Under the pieces are notes generated by a model that worked only from the letters and a program-made list of their open reading frames with translations, had not been told where the DNA came from and made no database searches. From positions 372,001-436,000 of the forward strand of contig NZ_JASNRD010000001.1 of NCBI RefSeq assembly GCF_030412015.1: a stretch of 64,000 nucleotides of DNA, written 5' to 3'. Position 1 is the first letter of the stretch, and each line of letters opens with the position of its first letter. Below are positions 22,014 to 33,830 of the stretch, in pieces. The translations under genes were made by a program, and so were the position numbers. Source of the DNA: Massilia sp. YIM B02763 (lineage in GTDB: Bacteria; Pseudomonadota; Gammaproteobacteria; Burkholderiales; Burkholderiaceae_D).

Positions 22014-22019
22014 TATAAT
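22014..22019 (+). promoter_or_regulatory. Candidate -10 box for map-glnD
   Basis: A perfect TATAAT lies 33 bases before the map start codon. No good -35 box is found at 16-18 bases upstream, so only the -10 element is supported. Confidence 0.5.
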
Positions 22020-22051
22020 GGACGGATCGAAGATTGCAGAACCGTAAAATC

Positions 22052-22876
22052 ATGTCCATCTCCATCAAGACCCAGGAAGAAATCGAAGGCATGCGCATCG
22101 CCGGCCGCCTGGGCGCCGAAGTGCTCGACTACATCACCCCCTTCGTCAAGGCGGGCGTCACCACCGGCGAACTCGACCGTCTGTGCCACGAATACATGGT
22201 CAACGTGCAAGGCACCGTGCCGGCCCCGCTGAACTACGCGCCGCCGGGCTATCCGCCCTTCCCCAAGGCCGTGTGCACCTCCGTCAACGACGTGATCTGC
22301 CACGGCATCCCGGGCGACAAGGTCTTGAAGAACGGCGATTCCGTCAATATCGACGTTACCGTGATCACCAAGGACGGTTTCCACGGCGACAACAGCCGCA
22401 TGTTCCTGATCGGCGAACCGTCGATCCAGGCCAGGCGCCTGTCCGAGATCACCTACGAATGCATGTGGCTGGGCATCAGCAAGGTCAAGCCGGGCGCCCA
22501 CCTGGGCGACATCGGCGCCGTGATCCAGCAGCACGCCGAAAAGAACGGCTTCTCGGTGGTGCGCGAATTCTGCGGCCACGGCATCGGCCGCGTGTTCCAC
22601 GAAGAGCCGCAGGTGCTGCACTACGGCCGCCCCGGCACCGGCGAGGAGCTGAAGGCCGGCATGATCTTCACGATCGAGCCCATGATCAACGCGGGCCGCC
22701 GCGAGATCCGCGAAATGCCGGACGGCTGGACCATCAAGACGAAGGACCGCAGCCTGTCGGCCCAGTGGGAACACATGATCCTCGTGACGGAGACGGGCTA
22801 CGAGGTCCTGACCACGTCGGCCGGTGCCCCGGCGCCGCCGGCCATCGTCCAGCAGAACGACGCCGTCGCCGCCTGA
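22052..22876 (+). CDS. map: Type I methionine aminopeptidase
   Basis: 274 residues from the ATG at 22052. A TTG at 22034 is in frame but has no support. It removes the initiator methionine from nascent proteins. The five metal ligands sit in the expected motifs: SVNIDVTVITKDGFHGDNSRMF (two Asp), EFCGHGIGRVFHEEPQVLHYG (His), IFTIEPMIN (Glu) and AQWEHMILVTETG (Glu). It has a short C-terminal Ala/Pro tail. It is divergent from rpsB, the usual arrangement, and 15 bases before glnD. Confidence 0.97.
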   Translation: MSISIKTQEEIEGMRIAGRLGAEVLDYITPFVKAGVTTGELDRLCHEYMVNVQGTVPAPLNYAPPGYPPFPKAVCTSVNDVICHGIPGDKVLKNGDSVNIDVTVITKDGFHGDNSRMFLIGEPSIQARRLSEITYECMWLGISKVKPGAHLGDIGAVIQQHAEKNGFSVVREFCGHGIGRVFHEEPQVLHYGRPGTGEELKAGMIFTIEPMINAGRREIREMPDGWTIKTKDRSLSAQWEHMILVTETGYEVLTTSAGAPAPPAIVQQNDAVAA

Positions 22877-22891
22877 CCGAAGCCAGCCTCC

Positions 22892-25480
22892 ATGAACAGC
22901 ACCGTCGCCGATTCCCAGCTCGACCAGCAACCCAGCCTGCAGCAGCAGCTCAAGCAGCGCCTGAAGGCCGAGCGCCAGCTCGTGATCGCCGAATTCCAGG
23001 AATGCGGCAAGCCCGAGAAGCTGCTGCGCGGGCTGCGCCAGAGCGTCGACGGCGTGCTGGAAGACGCCTGGCGCACGGCCGCCCTGCCCGAGGACACGGC
23101 GCTGGTGGGCGTGGGCGGCTACGGGCGCGGCGAGCTGTTCCCCTATTCCGACGTCGACCTGCTGATCCTGCTGGGCCAGCCGGCCGACGCGCTGACCCAG
23201 GCCAGACTGGAAAATTTCGTGCAGCTGCTGTGGGACCTCGGGCTCGAGATCGGCCACAGCATCCGCACCGTCGACGAATGCCTGGTCGAGTCGAAGGCCG
23301 ACATCACGGTGCAGACCAGCCTGCTGGAAGCGCGCCTCGTGACGGGAAGCCAGCCGCTGTTCGAGACGCTGCAGTTCCGCTACGACGCGGCGATGGACGC
23401 GCAAGCCTTCTTCCACGCCAAGACGGCCGAGATGCGCCTGCGCCACGCCAAGTACGAGTTCACCCCGTTCTCGCTGGAGCCGAACGTCAAGGAAAGCCCG
23501 GGCGCGCTGCGCGACCTGCAGGTGATCCTGTGGGTGGCCAAGGCGGCCGGCCTGGCCAATTCCTGGAGCCAGCTGGCGATGCGCGGCCTGATCACGCGCG
23601 AGGAAGCGCGCCAGCTGATGGAAAAGGAACGCGCCTTCAAGGACATCCGCATCCGCCTGCACCTGCAGACGAAGCGGCGCGAGGACCGCTTCGTGTTCGA
23701 CGTGCAGACGGCCATCGCCGAGAACCTGGGCCTGGAAGGCACGCCCGAGCGCCGCGTCAGCGAATTCCTGATGCAGCGCTACTACTGGGCCGCCAAGACG
23801 GTGACGCAGCTGAACACGATGCTGCTGCAGAACATCGAGGCCCAGCTGTTCCCCACGCCGTCCAAGCCCATCGCGATCAATCCGCGCTTCAACGAGGTCG
23901 GCGGCTTCATCGACATCGCCGCCGACGACACCTTCGAGCGCAACCCGTCGGCCGTGCTCGAGATCTTCGTGCTGATGACGGAGCGCCCCGACATCAAGGG
24001 CATGACGGCGCGCACCATGCGCGCGCTGTGGCATGCGCGCAAGCTGATCGACGACGAATTCCGCGCGCGCCCCGCCAACCGCGCCCTGTTCCTGCGCATC
24101 CTGCAGGCGCCCGTGGGACTCGTGCACGCGCTGCGCCGCATGAACGACCTGGGCATCCTGGGCCGCTACCTGCCCAACTTCCGCCGCATCATCGGCCAGA
24201 TGCAGCACGATTTGTTCCACGTGTACACCGTCGACCAGCACATCATGATGGTGGTGCGCAATATGCGCCGCTTCACGATGACGGAACACGCGCACGAATA
24301 CCCGTTCTGCAGCCAGCTGATCGCCAACTTCCGCGACCGCTGGCTGCTGTACGTGGCCGCCCTGTTCCACGACATCGCCAAGGGCCGCGGCGGCGACCAT
24401 TCAGAACTGGGCAAGGAAGACGCGCTGCAGTTCTGCCGCGACCACGCCTTGTCCGGGGAAGACACGGAACTGGTCGTGTTCCTCGTCGAGCAGCACCTGA
24501 CCATGTCGCAGGTGGCGCAGAAGCAGGACCTGTCCGACCCGGATGTCATCGCCGCCTTCTCCCGGCTGGTCAAGGACGAGCGCCACCTGACGGCCCTGTA
24601 CCTGCTGACCGTGGCCGACATCCGCGGCACCAGCCCGAAGGTGTGGAACGCCTGGAAGGCCAAGCTGCTGGAAGACCTGTACAAGGTCACGCTGCGCGTG
24701 CTGGGCGGCGAGCCGCCGTCGGCCGACCGCGAGCTGCGCGCGCGCCAGCAGGAGGCGCTGGCCACGCTGCGCCTGTTCGGCCTGGGCCCGACCGAGCACG
24801 AGGCGCTGTGGAAGCAGCTCGACATGGCCTATTTCCTGCGCCACGACGCGTCCGACATCGCCTGGCAGACGCGCTGCCTGCACGACAAGCTGGGCCGCGA
24901 CAAGCCGGTGGTGAAATCGCGCCTGGCGCCGATCGGCGAAGGCCTGCAGGTGACCGTCTACGTGAAGGACCAGCCGGACCTGTTCGCCCGGATCTGCAGC
25001 TATTTCGACCGCAAGAACTTTTCCATCCTCGACGCCAAGATCCACACGACGAAGGGCGGCTACGCGCTCGACACCTTCCTCATCACGGACGAACACTTCG
25101 CCGGCAACTACCGCGACATCATCAACCTGATCGAGCACGAGCTGTGCGACGTGCTGACGCGCCAGGAACCCTTGTCGCCGCCGCTGCGCGCGCGCCTGTC
25201 GCGCATGTCGCGCAACTTCCCCGTCACCCCGACGGTGGACCTGCGCCCGGACGAGCGCGGCCAGTTCTGGCTGCTGTCCATCGCCGCCAACGACCGCAAC
25301 GGCCTGCTGTACGCGATCGCCAGCGTGCTGGCGCGCTACCGCATCAACCTGCACACGGCCAAGGTCATGACGCTGGGCGAGCGCGTGGAAGACGTGTTCC
25401 TCATCGACGGGGCGGCGCTCGCCAACCAGCGCGTGCAGGTGCAGCTGGAGACCGAGTTGCTGGATGCGTTGAAGATTTAA
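22892..25480 (+). CDS. glnD: Bifunctional uridylyltransferase/uridylyl-removing enzyme
   Basis: 862 residues. Senses glutamine and adds or removes UMP on PII, which controls nitrogen assimilation. Domain order: nucleotidyltransferase (motif GVGGYGRGELFPYSDVDLLIL at about 70), a linker domain, HD phosphohydrolase (AALFHDIAKGRGGDHSELG at about 490), and two C-terminal ACT domains (about 685-765 and 790-862; the second starts WLLSIAANDRNGLLYAIASVLARY). All metal-binding residues in these motifs are present. It follows map at 15 bases, as in many betaproteobacteria. Confidence 0.97.
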   Translation: MNSTVADSQLDQQPSLQQQLKQRLKAERQLVIAEFQECGKPEKLLRGLRQSVDGVLEDAWRTAALPEDTALVGVGGYGRGELFPYSDVDLLILLGQPADALTQARLENFVQLLWDLGLEIGHSIRTVDECLVESKADITVQTSLLEARLVTGSQPLFETLQFRYDAAMDAQAFFHAKTAEMRLRHAKYEFTPFSLEPNVKESPGALRDLQVILWVAKAAGLANSWSQLAMRGLITREEARQLMEKERAFKDIRIRLHLQTKRREDRFVFDVQTAIAENLGLEGTPERRVSEFLMQRYYWAAKTVTQLNTMLLQNIEAQLFPTPSKPIAINPRFNEVGGFIDIAADDTFERNPSAVLEIFVLMTERPDIKGMTARTMRALWHARKLIDDEFRARPANRALFLRILQAPVGLVHALRRMNDLGILGRYLPNFRRIIGQMQHDLFHVYTVDQHIMMVVRNMRRFTMTEHAHEYPFCSQLIANFRDRWLLYVAALFHDIAKGRGGDHSELGKEDALQFCRDHALSGEDTELVVFLVEQHLTMSQVAQKQDLSDPDVIAAFSRLVKDERHLTALYLLTVADIRGTSPKVWNAWKAKLLEDLYKVTLRVLGGEPPSADRELRARQQEALATLRLFGLGPTEHEALWKQLDMAYFLRHDASDIAWQTRCLHDKLGRDKPVVKSRLAPIGEGLQVTVYVKDQPDLFARICSYFDRKNFSILDAKIHTTKGGYALDTFLITDEHFAGNYRDIINLIEHELCDVLTRQEPLSPPLRARLSRMSRNFPVTPTVDLRPDERGQFWLLSIAANDRNGLLYAIASVLARYRINLHTAKVMTLGERVEDVFLIDGAALANQRVQVQLETELLDALKI

Positions 25481-25500
25481 TTACTATCGTTAACACCAAC

Positions 25501-25627
25501 ACGTCGTCCCCGCGAAGGCGGGGACCCATACTGAAGCGCCGAAGTCGCTGCGTCGCACTGTCGCGGCGTATTCGATATACGGCGTTCCGTTGCTCAGTAT
25601 GGGTCCCTGCCTGCGCAGGGACGACGT
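25501..25627. repeat. Opposed pair of CGTCGTCCC elements between glnD and the pseudouridine synthase gene
   Basis: Left unit 25501-25534 and right unit 25594-25627 are near-complementary over 34 bases, from ACGTCGTCCC through a small GC palindrome to GGGACCCATACTGA. About 59 bases separate them. The same unit type recurs at 58653-58734. No gene is seen inside. Confidence 0.8.
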
Positions 25628-25651
25628 ATTTAATTGTTCCTCAACATTACC

Positions 25652-26398
25652 ATGACCGAACCCGTACGCCTGTCCAAACGCATGTCCGAACTGGGACTCT
25701 CCTCCCGCCGCGAAGCCGATGAATGGATCGCCCGCGGCTGGGTCCGCGTCGATGGGAAAGTCGTCTCGGAACTCGGCAGCAAGGTGCTGCCGCACCAGAA
25801 GATCACCGTCGAGCGCCAGGCCTCGGCCGAGCAGTCCAAGCGCGTGACCGTGCTGATCCACAAGCCCGTCGGTTACGTCAGCGGCCAGGCCGAGGACGGC
25901 TACAAGCCGGCCGTCGTGCTGGTCAAGCCGGAGAACCGCTGGGCCGACGACCCGTCGCCGGAACTGTTCCACCCTACCCAGCTGCGCTCGCTCGTGCCGG
26001 CCGGCCGCCTGGACATCGATTCCGTCGGCCTGCTCGTGCTGACCCAGGACGGCCGCATCGCCAAGCAGCTGATCGGGCAGGACACGTCGATCGAGAAGGA
26101 ATACCTGGTGCGCGTGCAGTACACGAAGCCGGGCCGCCTGCCGGACGCCGACCTCAAGAAGCTGAACCACGGCCTGTGGATGGACGGCAAGCCGCTGCTA
26201 CCGGCCAAGGTGCGCTGGCAGAACGAGGACCAGCTCAGCTTTACCTTGAAGGAAGGCCGCAAGCGCCAGATCCGGCGCATGTGCGATATGGTCGGCTTGA
26301 AAGTGATCGGGCTGAAGCGGGTGCGGATCGGGCGGGTAAAGCTGGGCGAATTGCCGCCGGGACAGTGGCGTTACCTGGGGGCCGACGAGGTATTCTGA
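25652..26398 (+). CDS. rRNA pseudouridine synthase, RluB/RluF type
   Basis: 248 residues from the ATG at 25652. An S4 RNA-binding domain comes first (VRLSKRMSELGLSSRREADEWIARG, residues 4-60), then the catalytic domain with the nucleophile aspartate in AGRLDIDSVGLLVLTQDG and the late motif KEGRKRQIRRMCDMVGL. The closest family by eye is RluF (23S rRNA U2604), because of the compact size and spacing, but RluB or RluE-like specificity cannot be excluded. It is separated from glnD by a repeat element, so it may have its own promoter. Confidence 0.88.
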   Translation: MTEPVRLSKRMSELGLSSRREADEWIARGWVRVDGKVVSELGSKVLPHQKITVERQASAEQSKRVTVLIHKPVGYVSGQAEDGYKPAVVLVKPENRWADDPSPELFHPTQLRSLVPAGRLDIDSVGLLVLTQDGRIAKQLIGQDTSIEKEYLVRVQYTKPGRLPDADLKKLNHGLWMDGKPLLPAKVRWQNEDQLSFTLKEGRKRQIRRMCDMVGLKVIGLKRVRIGRVKLGELPPGQWRYLGADEVF

Positions 26399-26472
26399 GG
26401 TGCGGTGGACACGTGGTGTCCGACCCTCCGGCTTCGTGACGGTGCCGGACATCGACGCCGCTATCGATCGCC

Positions 26473-26500
26473 GCGTGGACGGCGAAGCCGTCCACCCTAC
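26473..26500 (-). repeat. Single REP-like palindrome
   Basis: A 28-base unit reading GCGTGGACGG...CCACCCTAC, the inverse of the GTAGGGTGG palindrome. It lies in the 112-bp gap between convergent genes and could act as a hairpin terminator for both. Unlike the other sites there is no clear partner. Confidence 0.7.
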
Positions 26501-26510
26501 TGCACGCCCC

Positions 26511-26840
26511 TCAATGAGGGCCGTGCTTGATCTGCATATCGGTCCACGGATCGAGCACGCGTAGTTCGTCGAGTACCGCCCGGGGCCCGGCCACGCTGCC
26601 ACCGCTTTCCTGGTCCCATTCCAGTTTCAGCTTGGAACGTCCCTTGCGCAGGTCGACGCGCGCATAGTCGACCCAGGCGTCCTCCCCCACGTACTCGTAA
26701 GTCGTCACCCAGCCCTGGCGGACCAGCGCGCCCTGCGCCTGGCGCAGGGCGAACGGGGGCAAACCCTCGATCGTTTCGGGTTCCAGCCTGGGCTCTCCCA
26801 GCACACCCAAGTACCGCACGAAATGCGTAATCCACGCCAT
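26511..26840 (-). CDS. Hypothetical small protein
   Basis: 109 residues, start ATG at 26840 with a G-rich site (GGGGGG) five bases upstream. No signal peptide or membrane segment. It has aromatic and charged stretches such as YEYVGEDAWVDYARVDL and a His-containing tail. I do not recognise the family. It shares the strand with the histidine kinase upstream (126 bp away) but is probably separately transcribed. GC-rich codon use matches the genome. Confidence 0.65.
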   Translation of the reverse strand: MAWITHFVRYLGVLGEPRLEPETIEGLPPFALRQAQGALVRQGWVTTYEYVGEDAWVDYARVDLRKGRSKLKLEWDQESGGSVAGPRAVLDELRVLDPWTDMQIKHGPH

Positions 26841-26965
26841 GGCTGCCCCCCAACAGTGGTAGACGTGATTTCACTCTATCAGCGGGATTTATGCATTGAC
26901 GTTAGCTGGCGCACGCAGCGGAACAAATCAGTGAACGGCCGGTCAGGAATTTGTATCAAGCTGTA

Positions 26966-30343
<3,378 letters not shown>

Positions 30344-30654
30344 GATTTCATTGTCGGTTATCTAACGACTGAAACTACAGATTACTTGACATTTCGATCA
30401 TTGCCAACGGATTTCAATCGTACTCGCCATTTTTAATTTCACGGCGGAATTCCATACATGAGGCAGCTCGGCACCTATTCATTCCGATCGCAATGATGAT
30501 GAGCGGCGACCGGGCCGCTCGGCTGTCCGGAAGGCGCCGGCGTTGCGTTGCCCCGTAAGTACGGCGTTTTCCCTTCTTGCATCGATGCTCCCTCTGTCGT
30601 AGCATCCACGGCTTGCCGTGCCCACGAGGCGACCGGCCAAGATCCTGGAGTCCC
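30344..30654. other. 311-bp divergent intergenic region
   Basis: Between the histidine kinase and the peptide transporter. The kinase side is AT-rich and holds TTGGCA-17-TAATCT on the minus strand (about 30380-30408) as a weak candidate promoter, overlapping a perfect TTGACA (30386-30391) on the plus strand that has no good -10. A 7-bp hairpin GAGCGGC/GCCGCTC lies at 30501-30520. No gene is convincing here. Confidence 0.5.
30577..30605 (+). promoter_or_regulatory. Candidate promoter for the peptide transporter
   Basis: TTGCAT (30577-30582), 17-base spacer, TAGCAT (30600-30605), 50 bases before the start codon. The spacing is ideal but the boxes match only 3/6 and 4/6. Confidence 0.4.
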
Positions 30655-32166
30655 ATGAAAAACGAAACACCCCCTCTCACCGCGCAAACCTCGCAAACCC
30701 GCTCCTTCCTCACCGTCGCCCTGATCGAACTCTGGGAACGCTTCGGCTACTACGGCATGCAGGCGCTGATCGTGTACTTCATGGTCCAGCGCCTCGGCTT
30801 CGACGACAGCCGCGCCAACCTGGTCTGGAGCGCCGCCGCCGCCCTGATCTACGTCTCGCCGGCCATCGGCGGCTGGATCGGCGACAAGGTGCTCGGCACC
30901 AAGCGTTCGATGTACCTCGGCACCATCGTGCTGACCCTCGGCTACGCGCTGATGTCGGTGCCGTCCGAAAACACCTGGTTCATGTTCTTCGCCCTCGGCG
31001 TCATCGTCGTCGGCAACGGCCTGTTCAAGCCGAATACCGCCAATCTCGTGCGCAAGATCTACGAAGGCGACGACTCCAAGATCGACTCCGCCTTCACGCT
31101 GTACTACATGGCCGTCAACGTCGGCTCGACCGTGTCGATGCTGGCCACCCCGTGGATCAAGGACTACGTCAACGCCACCTATGGCAACGAGCTCGGCTGG
31201 CATGCCGCCTTCGCCGTGTGCAGCGTCGGCCTCGTGCTGGGCCTCTTGAACGTGCTGGCGATGCGCGCCACCATCGCCCACGTCGGTTCGCCGCCGGACG
31301 AGCGCCCGCTCGACGTCGCCAAGCTGGTCATGGTGCTCGTGGGCAGCGTGCTGACCGTCGGGCTGTCCGCCGTGATCCTGGAATACCAGGCCCTGGCGCG
31401 CCTGTTCGTCTACGTCGCCGGCTTCGTCGTACTGGGCATCTTCATCCACCTGATCCGCACCAGCGTGCCGAGCGAGCGCGCCGGCCTGACCGCGGCCCTC
31501 GTGCTGACGCTGCAGACCGTGTTCTTCTTCATCTTCTACCAGCAGATGTCGACCTCGCTGTCGCTGTTCGCCCTGCGCAACGTCGACCTCGACTTCAGTG
31601 TGTTCGGCGCCCACCTGTGGACCTGGTCGCCGGCGCAGTTCCAGGCGCTGAACGCGATCTGGATCATGGTGCTGAGCCCCGTGCTGGCCTGGGTCTATAC
31701 GGCTGCCGGCAAGGGCGGCAAGGACCTGTCGATCGCCGGCAAGTTCGCGCTCGGCTTCGGCGCCGTCGCCGTCGGCTTCTTCGCCTACGGCGTGGCGGGC
31801 GCGTTCGCCGTGAACGGCCTGACCTCGTCCTGGGTGATGATCGCCGGCTACGGCTTCTACTCGCTGGGCGAGCTGCTCGTGTCCGGCCTGGGCCTGGCGA
31901 TGGTGGCGCGCTACGTGCCGGCCCGCATGACGGGCTTCATGATGGGCGCCTACTTCGTCGCCACCGGCATCTCGCAATACCTGGGCGGCGTCGTCGCCAA
32001 CCTGGCCAGCGTGCCGAGCAACATCACCGATCCGGTCCAGACGCTGCCGATCTACACGAGCCTGTTCAACAAGCTGGGCCTGGGCGCCGTGGCCTGCACC
32101 GTGATCGCGCTGCTCGTGCTGCCGCTGATGCGCCGCCTGAGCGCCACGCACGCGTCGCACAACTGA
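30655..32166 (+). CDS. Proton-dependent oligopeptide transporter (POT/PTR family)
   Basis: 503 residues from the ATG at 30655, with GGAG five bases upstream. Imports di- and tripeptides with protons across the inner membrane. The family motif ELWERFGYYGM (ExxERFxYY) is in the first membrane helix (residues 24-34). The second signature is GNGLFKPNTANLVRKIY. It has about 14 hydrophobic segments, as in DtpA-type carriers. It is flanked by a strong hairpin and then a GNAT gene; the secreted peptidases further along could supply peptides (inference). Confidence 0.93.
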   Translation: MKNETPPLTAQTSQTRSFLTVALIELWERFGYYGMQALIVYFMVQRLGFDDSRANLVWSAAAALIYVSPAIGGWIGDKVLGTKRSMYLGTIVLTLGYALMSVPSENTWFMFFALGVIVVGNGLFKPNTANLVRKIYEGDDSKIDSAFTLYYMAVNVGSTVSMLATPWIKDYVNATYGNELGWHAAFAVCSVGLVLGLLNVLAMRATIAHVGSPPDERPLDVAKLVMVLVGSVLTVGLSAVILEYQALARLFVYVAGFVVLGIFIHLIRTSVPSERAGLTAALVLTLQTVFFFIFYQQMSTSLSLFALRNVDLDFSVFGAHLWTWSPAQFQALNAIWIMVLSPVLAWVYTAAGKGGKDLSIAGKFALGFGAVAVGFFAYGVAGAFAVNGLTSSWVMIAGYGFYSLGELLVSGLGLAMVARYVPARMTGFMMGAYFVATGISQYLGGVVANLASVPSNITDPVQTLPIYTSLFNKLGLGAVACTVIALLVLPLMRRLSATHASHN

Positions 32167-32187
32167 CCTGCCCGCCAAGGTATCATC

Positions 32188-32220
32188 ACGACGGCGCGCC
32201 GGCTTCCGGCGCGCCGTCGT
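32188..32220 (+). terminator. Perfect 15-bp hairpin after the peptide transporter
   Basis: A 15-base arm starting ACGACGGCGCGCC (32188-32202), three-base loop, and a fully complementary arm (32206-32220). There is no U tract, so this may be a U-less terminator or a transcript-end stabiliser. It lies 22 bases after the transporter stop and 16 bases before the GNAT start. Confidence 0.55.
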
Positions 32221-32235
32221 CCATTCCGGAGCCCC

Positions 32236-32781
32236 ATGACGATCCTGACCAGCGCGCGCCTGCGTTTCGAACCCCTGGACGACATCCATGCCGACGGCCT
32301 GCATGCGATGAACAGCGACCCCGACGTCATGCGCTGGCTGCACGGCACCGTGTCGATGGAGGAAACGCGCGCCATGATAGTCCGGGTGCGCGCGCGCCGG
32401 GCCGCATGGGGCTATTCCTGGTGGGCGCTGCTGGACGCGGCCAGCGGCGAGATGGTCGGCGCGGGCGGCATCCAGCACCTCGGCTTCGACCCCGCCAATC
32501 CCCATGAACTGGGCTGGCGCCTGCGCCGCGCCAGCTGGGGCCGGGGCCTGGCCACCGAAGCGGCGTTCACGCTCGCGCGCCACGGCTTCGACGCGCTGGG
32601 CGCGCCGCGCCTGTGCGCGATCCGCCATCCGGGCAACGAGGCCTCGCGCCGCGTGATGGACAAGCTGGGCATGCGCTACACGGGCATGCAGGTCTGGAAC
32701 GGCGAGGAAGTGCCCGTCCACGTGCTGGAGCGGCGCGACTGGGACGCGGCGCACGGCGCAGGAGCCCCCGCGCACAGTTAG
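32236..32781 (+). CDS. GNAT family N-acetyltransferase (RimJ/RimL-like)
   Basis: 181 residues. Begins with the usual TARLRF-type strand (LTSARLRFEPLDD). The acetyl-CoA binding motif A appears as RRASWGRGLATEAAFTLARHGF (Q/RxxGxG/A form). It is followed by the typical HPGNEASRRVMDKLGMRYTG segment. This layout is that of the acetyltransf_3 group that modifies ribosomal protein N-termini or small molecules; the substrate here is unknown. CGGAG lies four bases before the ATG. Confidence 0.88.
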   Translation: MTILTSARLRFEPLDDIHADGLHAMNSDPDVMRWLHGTVSMEETRAMIVRVRARRAAWGYSWWALLDAASGEMVGAGGIQHLGFDPANPHELGWRLRRASWGRGLATEAAFTLARHGFDALGAPRLCAIRHPGNEASRRVMDKLGMRYTGMQVWNGEEVPVHVLERRDWDAAHGAGAPAHS

Positions 32782-32891
32782 CAAATCGCTTCCACCTATT
32801 TCCATTCGGAAATATGATATATTTGAGCGTTCGCGCAGGAGCCGCGGCGCATGGCGCTCGCCCGCTGCGCCCATCTACCGTATTGCGCACC

Positions 32892-33761
32892 ATGTTCCGT
32901 CATATTTCCGTCCGTTTCCCGCGGCTGGCCGCCTTGCTGGCCGCCGCAACGTTCACCTGCGGCGCCCCCGGCGCCGCGGCCGCCGAGCCGCCGGTCTATC
33001 ATTTTTCGCCCGTCAATCAATACAACCTGCAGGTATCGGCCAGCTTCTGGAATCCGATCATGCGCTACGTGTCGCAGAAGAGCGGCGTGCGCCTCAACCT
33101 CAAACTGGGCCGCACGTCGGCCGACACCACCAGCTTCGTCCTTGCGCGCGAAGTGGATTTCGCGTTCACCAACCACCTGTTCAGCCCGGACCGCGAAAAA
33201 ATGGGCTGGACCGTGTTCGGGCGCCGCGCCGCGCCGCCCGTCCAGGGGCAGATCGTGGTGCCGCTCGACTCTCCTGTGCGCGACGTGCGCGAGCTGGCCG
33301 GCGGAGCCGTCGCCTTCCCCGGGCCGGAGGCGCTGATCGCCTACAAGGTCCCGTATGCCCAGCTGCTGCGCCGCGACGTTCCCGTCGACGTGGTCTTCGC
33401 CGGCAACCAGGATGCCGCCTTCACCCAGCTGTTCGCCGGCAAGGTCAAGGCCGTGGGAGCCAACTCCCAGCTGGTGCAGAACTATACCGGCCGCGAAGGC
33501 AGGAAATTCCGCGTGCTGTGGAGTTCCGCGCCGTTCAACGACCTGGCGCTGATGGCCTCGCCGCGCGTGCCGCCCGAGCAGGTGCGCGCCGTGGCGCGCG
33601 CCTTCCTCGGCATGCGCCAGGATCCGGAGGGGCGCAAGATCCTCGACGCGGCCTCGGAACTGGTGCATGCGCCCGTGCCGCTGTCCTTCGTGGCGGCGAC
33701 GGATGACGACTACGCCGCCTACCGCGCCTTCTACACGGACGCGCCGGCGGACCTGCGCTGA
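32892..33761 (+). CDS. Periplasmic phosphate/phosphonate-type binding protein (PhnD-like)
   Basis: 289 residues with a signal peptide (FPRLAALLAAATFTCGAPGAAAA, cut near residue 30). The mature part looks like the PhnD/SsuA2 type II periplasmic binding fold: YHFSPVNQYNLQVSASFWNPIMRYVSQKSGVRLNL, then ADTTSFVLAREVDFAFTNHLFSPD, a middle GGAVAFPGPEALIAYKVPYAQLL segment, and a late APFNDLALMASPRVPPEQV segment. No permease or ATPase gene is adjacent; instead a membrane GGDEF/EAL protein follows 69 bases later. A role as a ligand sensor for that protein is therefore likely (inference). An AT-rich stretch at 32805-32825 with TATGAT could hold the promoter. Confidence 0.85.
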   Translation: MFRHISVRFPRLAALLAAATFTCGAPGAAAAEPPVYHFSPVNQYNLQVSASFWNPIMRYVSQKSGVRLNLKLGRTSADTTSFVLAREVDFAFTNHLFSPDREKMGWTVFGRRAAPPVQGQIVVPLDSPVRDVRELAGGAVAFPGPEALIAYKVPYAQLLRRDVPVDVVFAGNQDAAFTQLFAGKVKAVGANSQLVQNYTGREGRKFRVLWSSAPFNDLALMASPRVPPEQVRAVARAFLGMRQDPEGRKILDAASELVHAPVPLSFVAATDDDYAAYRAFYTDAPADLR

Positions 33762-33830
33762 ACCTCCGCCCACCGCTTCTCATCTGCATCCATCATCGGC
33801 ATCCATCATCGGCTACCCTCACCGGCTCCC

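Noticed and set aside
22183-25722. 1179-residue open frame in the second plus-strand frame across map and glnD
   Set aside because: Out-of-frame shadow of two well-supported genes; composition is almost only Arg, Pro, Ala and Gly.
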